This document shows positions 45,434-55,999 of a DNA stretch of 64,000 nt, piece after piece. The position numbers and the translations under genes are program-made. The notes beneath the pieces are model-generated. The model was not told where the DNA came from. It was given only the letters and a program-made list of their open reading frames with translations, and ran no database searches. This stretch comes from Faecalibacter sp. LW9 (GTDB lineage: Bacteria > Bacteroidota > Bacteroidia > Flavobacteriales > Weeksellaceae), in NCBI RefSeq assembly GCF_034661295.1, contig NZ_CP141062.1, positions 2,790,001-2,854,000 on the forward strand, read 5' to 3'. Position 1 is the stretch's first letter; each line of letters begins with the position of its first letter.

Positions 45434-46213
45434 TTATATGGATATTACTTCTTTTCCAAGCCATTGCATAAATTCTCAAATTTGAGGTTTACTGATTAAT
45501 ATTTCTGATTTTATTTCAGGTTCAGGAATCAAATGAATTTCTACTTTTTGACTGGAATGTTTAATAATTTCTTGAATCGAATGGCGATTCACAAAGTATT
45601 TTCGATTGATTTTAAAGAATCGATTGGTATTGAGTTTAAAACTCATTTCTTTTAAAGTATCATCGTAGATAAATGTACGACCATCCGTTGTTTTGACAAA
45701 TAGATGTTTCCCTGATGCAAAGAAATAGGCTATTTCCTCTTCATTTAAAACAATAATTTTTTGTCCATTTGTCACTACTAACTTATTAATTTTCTCAGTT
45801 TTTAAGTTATTCTCAAGGGTTACCAAGGAATTCAGAGCTGATGAGTTGGAATATGAAGCTTGGATGCTTTGGTATTTATTCAATGCACGGTACAATTCTT
45901 CTTCCTCATAAGGTTTTAGGATATAATCAATTGTAAAATGTTTGAACACTTTAATCGCGTATTCATCAAATGTCGTCACAAAAATAATAGGAGATATGAT
46001 TTCTACCGCTTCAAAAATTTCTAAGCTTTTTCCATCGCCTAAATGGATATCCATAAAAATTAAATCCACGTGTTCTTTCATGAAAAATTGAATCGCTTCT
46101 TCATTAGAACGTAAAATATGTATCCCATCAATCGCAACAATTTGCTGCTGGTGTAGCAAATGTTCCAAATATTTTACTGCTAATAACTCGTCTTCTACTA
46201 TCGCAATTCTCAT
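45434..46213 (-). pseudogene. LytTR response regulator with premature stop near its C-terminus
   Basis: The frame gives 245 residues: receiver (acidic pocket E7/D8, phospho-acceptor D55 in LIFMDIHLG, LKPYEEEEL) and LytTR domain (about 140-240; FFKINRKYFVNRHSIQEII). It stops at TGA 45478-45476 after ISKPQI, but the same frame continues EFMQWLGKEVISI to a natural stop at 45436-45434; the FMQWLG-type ending is typical of the family. The loss of 13 residues may or may not destroy function. Its partner kinase (47.9-49.3 kb) is clearly dead, and it lies directly after a broken SusD gene, so it is treated as part of a decaying locus. Confidence 0.65.
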
Positions 46214-46273
46214 CGACGTAAAAGTAAAAAAAAACGCTTAATAATTATTACTAGACGCTTTTTTATAAAAATG

Positions 46274-47590
46274 TTACAGACTTGGGTTATTTAATTTCGC
46301 TTGTTGTGGAATCTCGATGGTATAACGAACATCATTCGGTTGTAGAATATATTCGTTCCCACTGATCATATGAATAATTTGTTTTTGATTGGCTCTTCTT
46401 AAATCAAACCAACGATGCCCTTCTAAAGCAAATTCGCGATTTCGTTCCTCTAAAATGAAATCCATAACGCAGAATCGTTCATTGTTTCGATTGAAACTTG
46501 AATTGTTTCAAATCCTTCAGCTGTATAACGTTTAGCTAAAAATGGTTTTAAGATTGCTTTGGCTTCCGCTAATTGATTTAATTTCAATAATGCTTCTGCT
46601 TTAATCAAATACAATTCACTGACTCTGAAAGATATTCGGCAATTTAAACTTCCTCTTTTTAAGATTTTATAGCCATCCCAACTGCTCTCGAAATATACAT
46701 TGAATCGTAAATCCGTAACTTGATCATAGCTTTCAATCCATTCAGGAGAAGCTGTAGCCATATATTTTAATGCACTATTGAAATTATTATCCAATGCCAT
46801 AATTCCTTCCACTGAAGTATAATGGTTTGGTAAAGAAGATGCTGCATTTAAATCTACTAGTTCATCGGAAATGTTTAAAGCTTGATTTGCATTGGCTAAT
46901 GCCTCTTCCCAATTTTGCTGGTATAAATAAATTCGCGCTTTAAAAGCCTCAAGTGCTTGTTTCGAGAATCGATAATTGATGCCTAACGTTTGGCGCACCT
47001 CAACCATTAAAGCTGAAGATTTTTCAATATCAACATGAATTTGATCGTAAATCTGTTGCACGCTCGATGGAGCAACTGCTGCTTCTAAATTTAATGCTAA
47101 AACTAACGGCCACCCCACGAACTGTTTCTGTTGTAGCCGTGTTAAAGGGTTTACCGTATAAATTAATCAAATCAAAATAAGCAGACGCACGTAATGCATA
47201 AGCTTCCGCTAAAATTTGATCTTTTCTGCCGAACCAGCCATTGTATTTACCACTTCATTGATAATTAGGTTCGCGTAAAAATAACTGAATAAAACACCTC
47301 CCATTGAAATTGAGTAGTCACTTAATCCGGATTTACATCATTCCACATAGCAATTCACGGTAAGAAATAAAATCACTTGAATATTCCTCCAAGATTAATT
47401 CATCGGTACGAATGGTCGTTAATGATTTGTGTTGTGGATATTTAGAGTAAGCCATCGTCAATACTTGGCGGTAATCTTCCACCGATTTTGGAATGACTTT
47501 TCCATCTGGTTCTATATCAAGATAATCATCGCAACTGATGGTTGAAAAACTTACAACTACAACGCTTAATAAAACAATTAATTTCTTCAT
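46274..47590 (-). pseudogene. SusD/RagB-type nutrient-binding lipoprotein, frameshifted
   Basis: SusD lipoproteins bind substrate at the cell surface for a SusC channel. The N-terminal fragment has the lipoprotein signal MKKLIVLLSVVVVSFSTISC and DDYLDIEPDGKVIPKSVEDY, and stops at 47333. Protein-like pieces in shifting frames follow (WNDVNPD, QWEVFYSVIFYANLIINEVV, RASAYFDLINLYGKPFNTAT), then a long piece from 47118 (PLVLALNLEAAVAPSSVQQIYD) and the C-terminal piece from 46465 (MDFILEERNREFALEGHRWFDLRR). At least four frameshifts are needed to join them. The gene cannot make a full SusD. Confidence 0.88.
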
Positions 47591-47598
47591 CTTAGTTC

Positions 47599-47802
47599 TT
47601 AAAATGTTAGGTTAAATCCTAGTGTTACTGATTTTGCAATGGGTTGAGCATATATTTTTCCATACGTTTCTGGATCGAAATAGCAATTGTACCCATTACT
47701 GATGACAAATAAGTTATTTCCTTCTACACTCAATTTTAAAGAATTCCTAAACACAATAGATAGTGGTAATTTCTTATCGGCTTCATATGCTTCGACTTGC
47801 AA
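47599..47802 (-). pseudogene. SusC/RagA TonB receptor, C-terminal scrap
   Basis: Only the last ~65 residues of a SusC-type receptor remain (NSLKLSVEGNNLFVISNGYN ... PETYGKIYAQPIAKSVTLGF, ending in the aromatic barrel strand). It directly precedes the SusD gene, as in normal susCD pairs, but some 950 residues of the receptor are gone; upstream sequence belongs to a histidine kinase. A large internal deletion is the simplest explanation. Confidence 0.82.
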
Positions 47803-47881
47803 AAATTATTTTATATGGTCTAAATTTAAGAGGAATAAAATCATACATCAATTTTTACAGAGTGAATCGATAATCGTTACT

Positions 47882-49344
47882 CTAAAAGTGGGAGATTTCA
47901 AATAAATTTACGATTTTGTTTTGTAAAGCTTCTTCTCCAAAAAAAAAACGATAAAATTCATTCAAATATTCGGTTCCGAATTGCACGTTATTTTCCGAAT
48001 ATTGAAGCGGTTGGTAAGTATTAGTCACTGTGATTTGGTTTCCGTTTCCTTCAATCAAAATTTCTAACGGTTGAGCAACCGTCGTAATATTATGTTTGAT
48101 GGCATTTTCGATGACCAATTGTAAAGCGAGATAGGGAATTTTTTTTCTGTAATAATTCATCATCTTGAATGTTGATTTCAAAACTTAATTCTTCCTGAAA
48201 ACGTTCTTGTTGAATGGCTAAATAATAGCGAATAAAATCAAGTTCTTTTCAACCTTTACCAAATGATCTTTTGGAGGCACGATCAAATAACGATGGATCC
48301 GTGCAAGATTCATTGTAAATCGTTGTGCTTTTTTGGGGTCCATCGAGATAATCATGTATAATGTATTCAATGAATTGAAATAAGAAATGCGGTTGAATTT
48401 GATTCTTTAATTGCTCCAATTGATTTAAAGCATTTTATTTCACCATTTTTTCGTGTGAAATTAAAAGGGCTTTTTTTTCATTTAAAATGGTTTGCTTTTC
48501 CTTATCCGCTTGACGCGTTACCACATTAAAAAAGATTAAAATAATACTCACCTGAATGATTGTTACTGCGAAAATAATCAAAACATAACGTTGTATGGGA
48601 AGTACATTTTCATCAACAATAAAATCCAAATGCACCACAGCGACATAACCATCAAACTCTGGGATTTGAAGCGGTTTTATAAATCGAGTAATCGTTGTAT
48701 TGGTTAAAAACTCTGAGATAGCTTTGTGTTCGGAAAATGCGAACGATTTATTCGTAATAATCGTATCCTGAGGTTGGAGGGTTGTAAAATCAAATACATT
48801 TTTACCAATGAATTTTTCATCGGGGTGAATAATACAAATTCTATCTTTATCGAATACAAATACATAATTTTGGCTATTCTGATTAATTTCCGCAAAGTAG
48901 TGATGCAAATCGAAAAGATTCGTAATACATGATTTGGCCATCCTCTAGACGTAAAGAATCGTACAATCTCCATTTTAATGCATTTTGCTCCGTATAGATA
49001 TTATTTTTAAATTCTAGTTTATTCTTCCTCCAATGTTGAATTGGAAGTCGATGTTGCAATTGAATTTTATTTTTCGTCTTTAATTGTTCTTCTTTTTGAA
49101 CCCAATTCGATGTATCATTTTCAAGAATATGAAGAACCATTTTTTGTTCTTGGACAATACGATTAAATTCAAACTGAACAATTTCATATTTACTTAAAAA
49201 ACTTTTACGTGTAAATTCCTCATTATTTTTGATGCTTTCCCAACAAGTAACTTATATAACGAGTGCCTATAATGTGATTCCGGCAATTAGAAAAACAATA
49301 AAGTAAATGGATTTAGCCGTTAATCGTTTGGAAAAATAACGCAT
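47882..49344 (-). pseudogene. Sensor histidine kinase, multiply disrupted
   Basis: A LytS-type kinase in pieces. It starts MRYFSKRLTAKSIYFIVFLI at 49344, has two in-frame stops (TAG 49269-49267, TAA 49254-49252), then a periplasmic sensor part to about 48915, where a frameshift leads into DLHHYFAEINQNSQNYVFVF. A membrane helix (YVLIIFAVTIIQVSIILIFF) is followed by a stop, the kinase motif QIQPHFLF, which must change frame to reach NSLNTLYMIISMDPKK, another shift near 48245, and the ATPase motif LALQLVIENAIKHNI. At least five lesions of different kinds show true decay. It was the likely partner of the regulator at 45.4-46.2 kb, with the susCD remnant between them. Confidence 0.88.
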
Positions 49345-49440
49345 AGCGAAAAGTAGTCGTTGAGTTGTATGATTGAAGGTGCAAAAATAGTTGGTCTAAA
49401 GGATTATTTATTGAAAATGTGCAAAGTTTTGAGCATAAAA

Positions 49441-51197
49441 AAAGAAGCTGTCTCAAAACTAGACAGCTTCTTTTTTTTCTTTTTAGAATATATATGTTCT
49501 TGTATAGTTGGATTTTTACTGTAGTTTTTGTAAATTTAATGTAAGAATTCCATCTATTTCTCTATGAATTTCAAGCATTACAATCAGCGTCAAACCGCAC
49601 TTTTTCCTTATTCGTTTGACGACTTAATTTCAGAAAAACATCCTGTTCGGGTAGTTGATCAAGTTGTAGAGTCCATTAATATCCAACCACTATTAAAAGC
49701 CTACAGTAAAGAAGGTAATCCGGTTATCATCCAAAAATGTTATTAAAGGTGATGATTTATGCTTATATGAGTAATGTTTATTCTTCACGAAAAATAGAGT
49801 TGGCTATCAGAGAAAACATCAACTTTATGTGGCTTACGGGAATGAGCACTGTGGATCACAATACCATTAACCGATTTAGAAGTGATAAATTAAAAGATAG
49901 TTTTAAAGAAATCTTTAAACAAGTGGTCATGATGCTGGCAGAGGAAGGATTGATTTCAATGAAACAAATTTATACCGATGGCACAAAAATAGAAGCTCAG
50001 GCAGGCAGATACACTTTTGTTTGGGGTAAAAGCATTAAAACCAACAAAGCTAAAATGCTTACTCAGTTAGAAGACTTATGGAATTATGCCCAAAGTATAT
50101 CTAATGATGACGATCCTGATACCGAACCGCCTCAGTTCAAGGAAATCAGTCAGGAAGTGATCCAAAAAACCGTTAAACAGATAGATACCAAATTATCGGG
50201 TAATGAAAAAGCTTCCAAGAAATCTAAAGCAAAACTGCGTTACATCAAACAAAATTTTGAAAAAAATCTTCGCAAATATGAAGAACAAGAAGCTATTTTA
50301 GGCGAAAGAAACTCATACAGCAAAACAGATCCTGATGCAACTTTTATGCGTATGAAAGAAGATCATATGCAAAACGGACAGTTAAAACCTGGTTACAACG
50401 CCCAAATATCAACAGAAAACCAAATCATTATTAATTACACTTTACATCAAAACCCTACAGATACCAAAACTTTAAAGCCACACTTAGAAAATCTTAAAGA
50501 AACTTATGGGGTAGAAATCTTTAAAAAAATAGAAAACATTACAGCCGATGCAGGCTATGGGAGCGAAGAAAACTACGATTACCTTGAAAAAGAAGAGCTG
50601 ACCGCTTATGTGAAGTACAATACTTTTGAAAAAGAACAAGATAAAAATTACCAAAAAAAACACAAAACCTTTAGCAAAGAAAACCTTTATTACAACCAAG
50701 AAGAAGATTATTATGTGTGTCCGATTGGTCAGAAAATGCACAAAACCCATGAAAGCACAAAAACAACCCAAGCCGGATATATACAGCAATTATCGCATTA
50801 TCAGGCTCAAAATTGCGAAGGATGTCCGCTGCGGGGAGTCTGCTTTAAAGCTCAGGGGAACCGAAGTATAGAACGCAATCATAACCTTGAAAGACATAAA
50901 GAAAAAATCAGGGAATTACTCACAAGTCAAACGGGAATACAAAAAAGGAAACAACGCTCTGCCGATGTAGAGCCTGTATTTGCCCAAATGAAACACAACA
51001 ACAATTTTAGAAGATTTTCGTTAAAAGGAATCCAAAAAACCGAGTTAGAATTCGGATTAATGGCTTTAGCACACAACTTAAGAAAGAAAATTGCTGCATA
51101 AGGGCAATTTTACCCTTTTCTAAAATGATGAAATTTTATTGGAAATTAATTCAAATAAAAAAACCGCCTCAAATTTTAATATTGAGACGGCTTCTTT
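49441..51197 (+). mobile_element. IS1182-like insertion sequence
   Basis: About 1,757 bp bounded by 16-bp inverted repeats that match at 15 positions: AAAGAAGCTGTCTCAA at 49441-49456 and, inverted, AAAGAAGCCGTCTCAA at 51197-51182. Each end also folds into a hairpin: at the left a perfect 12-bp stem (AAGAAGCTGTCT, 7-base loop, AGACAGCTTCTT, 49442-49472) and at the right CCGCCTCAA/TTGAGACGG (51164-51190), each next to a T or A run, so both can act as terminators. No clear target duplication was found. The single gene is a frameshifted transposase. It sits just upstream of the dead histidine kinase. Confidence 0.88.
49564..51101 (+). pseudogene. IS1182-family transposase, frameshifted
   Basis: The first 60 residues (MNFKHYNQRQTALFPYSFDD ... 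KAYSKEGNP) are in one frame; the remaining ~460 continue one frame over (YHPKMLLKVMIYAYMSNVYSSR ... MALAHNLRKKIAA). Restoring one G to the CCGG at about 49720 would read NPGYHPKMLLKV, the usual family sequence. The body has TDGTKIEA and ITADAGYGSEENYDYL with DDE-type Asp residues, the Cys-rich insert (CPIGQKMH, QNCEGCPLRGVC) and RSADVEPVFAQMKHN with the Glu. A single-base loss in a G run could be a sequence error or a true inactivation. Confidence 0.9.
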
Positions 51198-51219
51198 GAA
51201 ATATATCAAATATTTATGA

Positions 51220-52620
51220 TTAAGCGTGAATTGCACGGTTTCCTGTAGCAGCTAAAGCAGCTTCTTTAATTGCTTCTGAGAACGTTGGGTGAGCGTGAGA
51301 CATTCTAGTGATATCTTCTGCAGACGCGCGGAATTCCATTGCTGTAACTCCTTCAGCGATTAAGTCAGCAGCACGAGCACCGATGATGTGCATTCCTAAG
51401 ATTTCGTCTGTATTTTTATCAGCTAATACTTTAACAAAACCATCAGTATCCATAGAAGCACGAGCACGTCCTAAAGCAGCAAATTTGAAAGATCCAGATT
51501 TGTATTCAATTCCAGCTTCTTTTAATTGCTCTTCTGTTTGTCCAACTCCTGCAACCTCTGGCCAAGTATAAACAACACCAGGGATTAAGTTATAGTTGAT
51601 GTGAGGTTTTTGACCTGCTAAGTATTCAGCAACTAAAGTACCTTCTTCCTCCGCTTTGTGTGCTAACATTGCACCAGCAACAACGTCACCAATAGCGTAA
51701 ATGTTTGCCACATTTGTTTGTAAGTGACCGTTTGTTTTGATACGACCTCTTTCGTCTACTTCGATTCCTACATTTTCTAAACCTAAAGAACCTGTAAACG
51801 CACGACGACCTACAGCAACTAATGCGTAATCTCCTTCGATTGTTAACTCTTCACCTTTTTTAGATGTAGCAGTTAAAGTTACATTATCTCCATTGTTTGT
51901 TACAGAAGTAACTCCCGTTGAAGTGTGGAACTTCATACCTTGTTTCTTTAAGATTTTAGTTAACTCTTTAGATAAAGCACCGTCCATTCCTGGAATAACA
52001 CGGTCAGCGTACTCCACAACAGTAACTTCTGAACCTAAACGTAAATAAACAGATCCTAACTCTAATCCAATTACACCACCACCGATTACGATTAAGTGTT
52101 TAGGAACTTCTGGTAATTCTAACGCTTCTGTAGAGGTGATAATTCTTTTACCGTCTGTTGGAGCGAAAGGTAATTCAGATGAAACAGATCCTGTTGCGAT
52201 AATCGTATTTTTCGCTTCAATTTCTTGAGTCGTACCGTCAGCAGCTGTAACAACAATATGAGTTGCATCTTTAAATGCACCTGTTCCTTCTAAAACGTCA
52301 ATTTTGTTTTTATCCATTAAGAATTTGATTCCCGCAACAGTTTGATCGATAACACCTTGCTTACGAGCAATCATTTGTCCAAAATTAACTTTAGGAGCTT
52401 CAACTTCAATTCCGTGTTCAGCAAAATGCTTTACTGCATCATGATAATGATGAGAAGAATCTAATAAAGCTTTTGATGGAATACAACCAACATTTAAACA
52501 TGTACCACCTAATTTATTTTTTTCGATGATCGCAGTTTTAAATCCTAACTGTGCGCAACGAATAGCTGCAACATATCCACCAGGTCCAGCACCGATTACG
52601 GCAACATCATAAGAACTCAT
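51220..52620 (-). CDS. lpdA: Dihydrolipoyl dehydrogenase
   Basis: The E3 flavoprotein that reoxidises lipoamide in pyruvate and 2-oxoglutarate dehydrogenase complexes. The 466 residues show the FAD motif VIGAGPGGYVAAIRCAQLG, the redox disulphide GGTCLNVGCIPSKALL (C41/C46 region), the NAD motif IGGGVIGLELGSVYLRLG, IYAIGDVVAGAMLAHKAEEEG, and the C-terminal SHAHPTFSEAIKEA with the catalytic His-Glu pair. It is a single gene; its terminator is now the right-end hairpin of the IS element. Confidence 0.97.
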   Translation of the reverse strand: MSSYDVAVIGAGPGGYVAAIRCAQLGFKTAIIEKNKLGGTCLNVGCIPSKALLDSSHHYHDAVKHFAEHGIEVEAPKVNFGQMIARKQGVIDQTVAGIKFLMDKNKIDVLEGTGAFKDATHIVVTAADGTTQEIEAKNTIIATGSVSSELPFAPTDGKRIITSTEALELPEVPKHLIVIGGGVIGLELGSVYLRLGSEVTVVEYADRVIPGMDGALSKELTKILKKQGMKFHTSTGVTSVTNNGDNVTLTATSKKGEELTIEGDYALVAVGRRAFTGSLGLENVGIEVDERGRIKTNGHLQTNVANIYAIGDVVAGAMLAHKAEEEGTLVAEYLAGQKPHINYNLIPGVVYTWPEVAGVGQTEEQLKEAGIEYKSGSFKFAALGRARASMDTDGFVKVLADKNTDEILGMHIIGARAADLIAEGVTAMEFRASAEDITRMSHAHPTFSEAIKEAALAATGNRAIHA

Positions 52621-52847
52621 ATAGTTTAAATTTAAATTATTCTAATAAAACGATACAAATATAACGCTTCTGAAAGGATTTTTGATAATAAATATAACTG
52701 AAATTTATCTTGTTAAGATTTATTCTTACACTCTAATTTAAGCATTAAAAATCAAAACATTGCGTGACTTATTTTAATAGAAAGATGAAATGTTTCTTTA
52801 TATGAGACAAATCATTTTGGTAAAACGTGAACTATTTTCGTAAAAAA

Positions 52848-52875
52848 AATTCCTTTCTCCGACGAGAAAGGAATT
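52848..52875. terminator. Terminator downstream of fabH
   Basis: Perfect 12-bp stem AATTCCTTTCTC/GAGAAAGGAATT with a 4-base loop and a run of T on the minus strand. The 220 bases between this and the lpdA start hold no gene. Confidence 0.85.
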
Positions 52876-52895
52876 GATGTATTATAGAAAATAAT

Positions 52896-53906
52896 TTACC
52901 ATTTAATTAATACAGATCCCCAAGTAAATCCAGCACCAAATGCTGTCATTAAAACGGTATCACCTTGTTTTATTTTTCCTGCAGCTTTCGCTTCACTTAA
53001 TGCAATTGGAATAGATGCGGCTGTAGTATTCCCGTATTTCTGAATGTTATTGAACACTTTTTCATCTGGAAATCCCAATTGTTTTTGCACGAATTGCGAA
53101 ATTCTTAAGTTCGCCTGATGTGGAACAAATAAATCAACATCTTCAGGCTTTAATTTCGCTTCAGTTAATGCTTCAATAATTGATTCTGGAAAACGAGTCA
53201 CAGCATGTTTGAAAACATAATTTCCATTCATGTGGGGATAGAGCTCTTTCTTTGTAATTCCGTGACCTTCTTTCATAACTTCATCCGACCAACCTAAACG
53301 TGTACCTGGGAATAATACAGCAAGTTCTTCCGCATATTCTCCCTCTGAATGCATGTTTGTTGAAATGATTCCACGATCTTCCGTAGTCGCTGAAACGATA
53401 ACTGCTCCTGCTCCATCACCAAAAATAACCGAAACACCACGACCTTCATCGGACATGTCTAATCCAAAGGAATGCACTTCTGCTCCAATGACTAAAATAT
53501 TTTTATATTTTCCTGATTTTATAAAGGCATCTGCCGTAGATAAAGCATACACAAATCCCGAACATTGGTTACGAATGTCCATAGCTCCTATCGTTTTACA
53601 TCCCAATGCTTTTTGAACTAATACACCATTCCCAGGAAAATAATAATCTGGAGATAATGTTGCAAATAATATAAAATCGATATCTTGAGCTGTGATTCCA
53701 GCATCTTTTAAGGCAATTTCTGCTGCTTTAACTCCTAAATCTGTTGATGAAATTTTAGAACCTGGTTCGATATGTCTACGTTCGACAATTCCTGTACGTT
53801 CTTGAATCCATTCGTCATTTGTATCCATCACTTTTGCTAAGTCATGGTTCGTTACCACTCGCTCTGGAACATAATGTCCAACACCTGTAATAATAGCGTT
53901 TATCAT
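52896..53906 (-). CDS. fabH: Beta-ketoacyl-ACP synthase III
   Basis: FabH starts fatty acid synthesis by condensing acyl-CoA with malonyl-ACP. The 336 residues have the N-terminal AIITGVGHYVPERVVTNHDL, the nucleophile Cys in DIRNQCSGFVYALS (about residue 113), the His in FVPHQANLRI and Asn in YGNTTAASIPIAL, and the glycine-rich end MTAFGAGFTWGSVLIKW. Start placed at MINAIITGVG, 6 codons inside the longest frame, as in other FabH proteins. It is not clustered with plsX or other fab genes here. Confidence 0.96.
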   Translation of the reverse strand: MINAIITGVGHYVPERVVTNHDLAKVMDTNDEWIQERTGIVERRHIEPGSKISSTDLGVKAAEIALKDAGITAQDIDFILFATLSPDYYFPGNGVLVQKALGCKTIGAMDIRNQCSGFVYALSTADAFIKSGKYKNILVIGAEVHSFGLDMSDEGRGVSVIFGDGAGAVIVSATTEDRGIISTNMHSEGEYAEELAVLFPGTRLGWSDEVMKEGHGITKKELYPHMNGNYVFKHAVTRFPESIIEALTEAKLKPEDVDLFVPHQANLRISQFVQKQLGFPDEKVFNNIQKYGNTTAASIPIALSEAKAAGKIKQGDTVLMTAFGAGFTWGSVLIKW

Positions 53907-53988
53907 TCTTTTGCGTCTTTTCAATTCCTACAAATATAGAATTTTCTTTAATTCATGTATAAAATATATCCTCATTAGATTTATAGCA

Positions 53989-54870
53989 TTATTTAGACGT
54001 CTTATTGATTCGACTTTTGATTATACCATTGGCAATAATGGAAAGAATCATAATGGCTGTAGCAATGTAAAATTCAGGATGCATTTTCTCTGATTCACCA
54101 AATACAATGCTTGCTAAAATTATCCCATATACAGGTTCTAAATTAACATTCAGTAATATCGTATAAGGTGTAAAATATTTAAAAAGATTAACTGCTTCTA
54201 TTTGAGCAAAAGCTGTAAAAACAACACCTAAAAGAACCAGCCACATAAAGTTACTCCATCCTACATGCACAACTTCTTGAAACAAATTCGTGTCTAATCC
54301 AAACATGATGAGATTTATAGTTAGAAAACCACCAACCATTTCATAAAATGTAATGCTTGAAGAGCTGACCTTATCCTTGTAAGTAGAATTTAGGACAGAA
54401 AATAAAGCCGATAGAAAACTACAAATAACACCATATATGATTCCCAATTTATATTCTGGTGAGGCTTGAAATATCCATACAATACATGCAGAAACAATCA
54501 AGGAAAGCACAATTTCTGAAACGACAACTTTACGTCGAAATATAATTGGTTCGATGATGGAAGTAAATAAAGCTCCTAATGAAAGTGTACTTAAGGCGAT
54601 GGCTACATTGGATACTTTAATCGATTGATAAAATGTAAACCAGTGCAATCCTACAATTCCTCCAATCGCTAATAATTGAATAATATATTTCTTTTGTATT
54701 CTAATACTTTTTTTAGTGCATTGGATATAGATAAAAATAGCGATTGCTGCAGTTGACATTCTAAACCATACCATAGGTAACGAAGAAATGGTAACAAGTT
54801 TACCAAATAATCCTGTAAAACCCCATAATAATACTAAAAATTGAAGTCGGAGCTGGACTTTAGAAAGCAT
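53989..54870 (-). CDS. EamA-family (DMT) transporter
   Basis: A 293-residue inner membrane protein with ten hydrophobic helices forming two EamA repeats (about 5-135 and 145-285). The first repeat has LLWGFTGLFGKLVTISSLPM, the second ILLNVNLEPVYGIILASIVFGE, a typical DMT signature. The exported metabolite cannot be told. Single gene. Confidence 0.88.
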   Translation of the reverse strand: MLSKVQLRLQFLVLLWGFTGLFGKLVTISSLPMVWFRMSTAAIAIFIYIQCTKKSIRIQKKYIIQLLAIGGIVGLHWFTFYQSIKVSNVAIALSTLSLGALFTSIIEPIIFRRKVVVSEIVLSLIVSACIVWIFQASPEYKLGIIYGVICSFLSALFSVLNSTYKDKVSSSSITFYEMVGGFLTINLIMFGLDTNLFQEVVHVGWSNFMWLVLLGVVFTAFAQIEAVNLFKYFTPYTILLNVNLEPVYGIILASIVFGESEKMHPEFYIATAIMILSIIANGIIKSRINKTSK

Positions 54871-55129
54871 AAATTGTATATTTAATTGGGGCTAAATTAC
54901 AAGTTATGGAGCATATAAACTTCTATTGGATTAAAAATTGAAATTAATATTATAAACATCTATAACTTTCCTTTATTTCATCTACAAATCATCTCCACAA
55001 TTTCTTATTTAAAATTAATAGATTTGCTATGATCCAAAATAAGAATATTCGAATCCATTGGTGAAGGTAATGTTATATTAAGTTAATATTAAATATTTGA
55101 TTCTAAATCATCAAATTTTATTTAAACAT

Positions 55130-55137
55130 TATTTTTG
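55130..55137 (+). promoter_or_regulatory. -7 box of the TerC-family gene
   Basis: TATTTTTG, a full match to TAnnTTTG, 19 bases before the ATG at 55157; it supports that start. The rest of the 285-base gap (54871-55156) shows no gene. Confidence 0.55.
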
Positions 55138-55156
55138 CTACTCTATAAATCAACAT

Positions 55157-55963
55157 ATGGATTTTACAATTTTTTTACAACCCGATGCATTGGTTGCATT
55201 ATTTACCTTAACAATGTTAGAGATTGTATTAGGCATTGATAATATTGTGTTTATATCAATTTTAGCTGGTAAACTACCTCAACATCTGCAAAAGAAAGCT
55301 CAACAATTAGGACTTTTCTTAGCCATGTTTACTCGTGTCATTTTATTATTTTCATTAAGTTGGGTAATGAGTCTTACCACTCCACTGTTCAATTTAGGAA
55401 GTTTAGTGGGGATTTCAGATCCGGATTGGTTGGAAAAATTAGCCATTTCTGGTCGTGATTTAATTTTATTAATTGGTGGACTTTTCTTAATTTATAAATC
55501 AACCGTTGAAATTCATCATAAGATTGAAGGCGTTGTAGAAGAAGAAGGAAAAATTAAAGTGCATTCTTTCGCTGGAACCATTGTACAAATTCTAATTTTA
55601 GATATAGTGTTTTCATTGGATTCAGTAATCACAGCAGTAGGAATGGCCGACCAAATTGAAGTAATGATTGCTGCCGTAGTGATTGCTGTTGCAGTTATGA
55701 TGTTATCTGCTTCTACAGTTTCAAAATTTGTAAACGATCACCCAACCGTGAAAATGTTAGCACTATCGTTTTTATTACTTATCGGAGTCTCATTATTAGC
55801 GGAAGGATTTGACCAACACATTTCAAAAGGATACATTTACTTTGCTATGGGATTCTCTGTTTTGGTGGAATTCTTAAATCTTAAGATGAAGAAGAATCAT
55901 AGTAATCCAGGAATAGTACGAAACATTGTTGGAGATGCGGATGAACAGAATAAAAATTTATAA
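55157..55963 (+). CDS. TerC-family integral membrane protein
   Basis: A 268-residue protein with about seven to nine helices and the TerC signature EIVLGIDNIVFISILAGKLP (about 21-40) and IVFSLDSVITAVGMA (about 160), whose acidic residues are thought to bind metal. Family members help with manganese efflux or tellurite resistance. Start chosen at MDFTIFLQPDALVALF because of the promoter box; a 20-codon longer frame would include it. Confidence 0.9.
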   Translation: MDFTIFLQPDALVALFTLTMLEIVLGIDNIVFISILAGKLPQHLQKKAQQLGLFLAMFTRVILLFSLSWVMSLTTPLFNLGSLVGISDPDWLEKLAISGRDLILLIGGLFLIYKSTVEIHHKIEGVVEEEGKIKVHSFAGTIVQILILDIVFSLDSVITAVGMADQIEVMIAAVVIAVAVMMLSASTVSKFVNDHPTVKMLALSFLLLIGVSLLAEGFDQHISKGYIYFAMGFSVLVEFLNLKMKKNHSNPGIVRNIVGDADEQNKNL

Positions 55964-55969
55964 TTTTAC

Positions 55970-55987
55970 AGACCTCTTCGGAGGTCT
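55970..55987 (+). terminator. Terminator of the TerC gene
   Basis: Perfect 7-bp stem AGACCTC/GAGGTCT with a TTCG tetraloop followed by a T run. Confidence 0.85.
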
Positions 55988-55999
55988 TTTTTATTTCTT

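Noticed and set aside
50484-50871. Open frames inside the transposase on both strands
   Set aside because: They are shadows of the Lys-rich transposase coding sequence; composition is extreme (Phe/Ile or Lys only).
49564-51101. Programmed frameshifting in the transposase
   Set aside because: The break is at CCGG with no slippery heptamer or stem, and the IS1182 family normally has one uninterrupted frame. A lost G is simpler.
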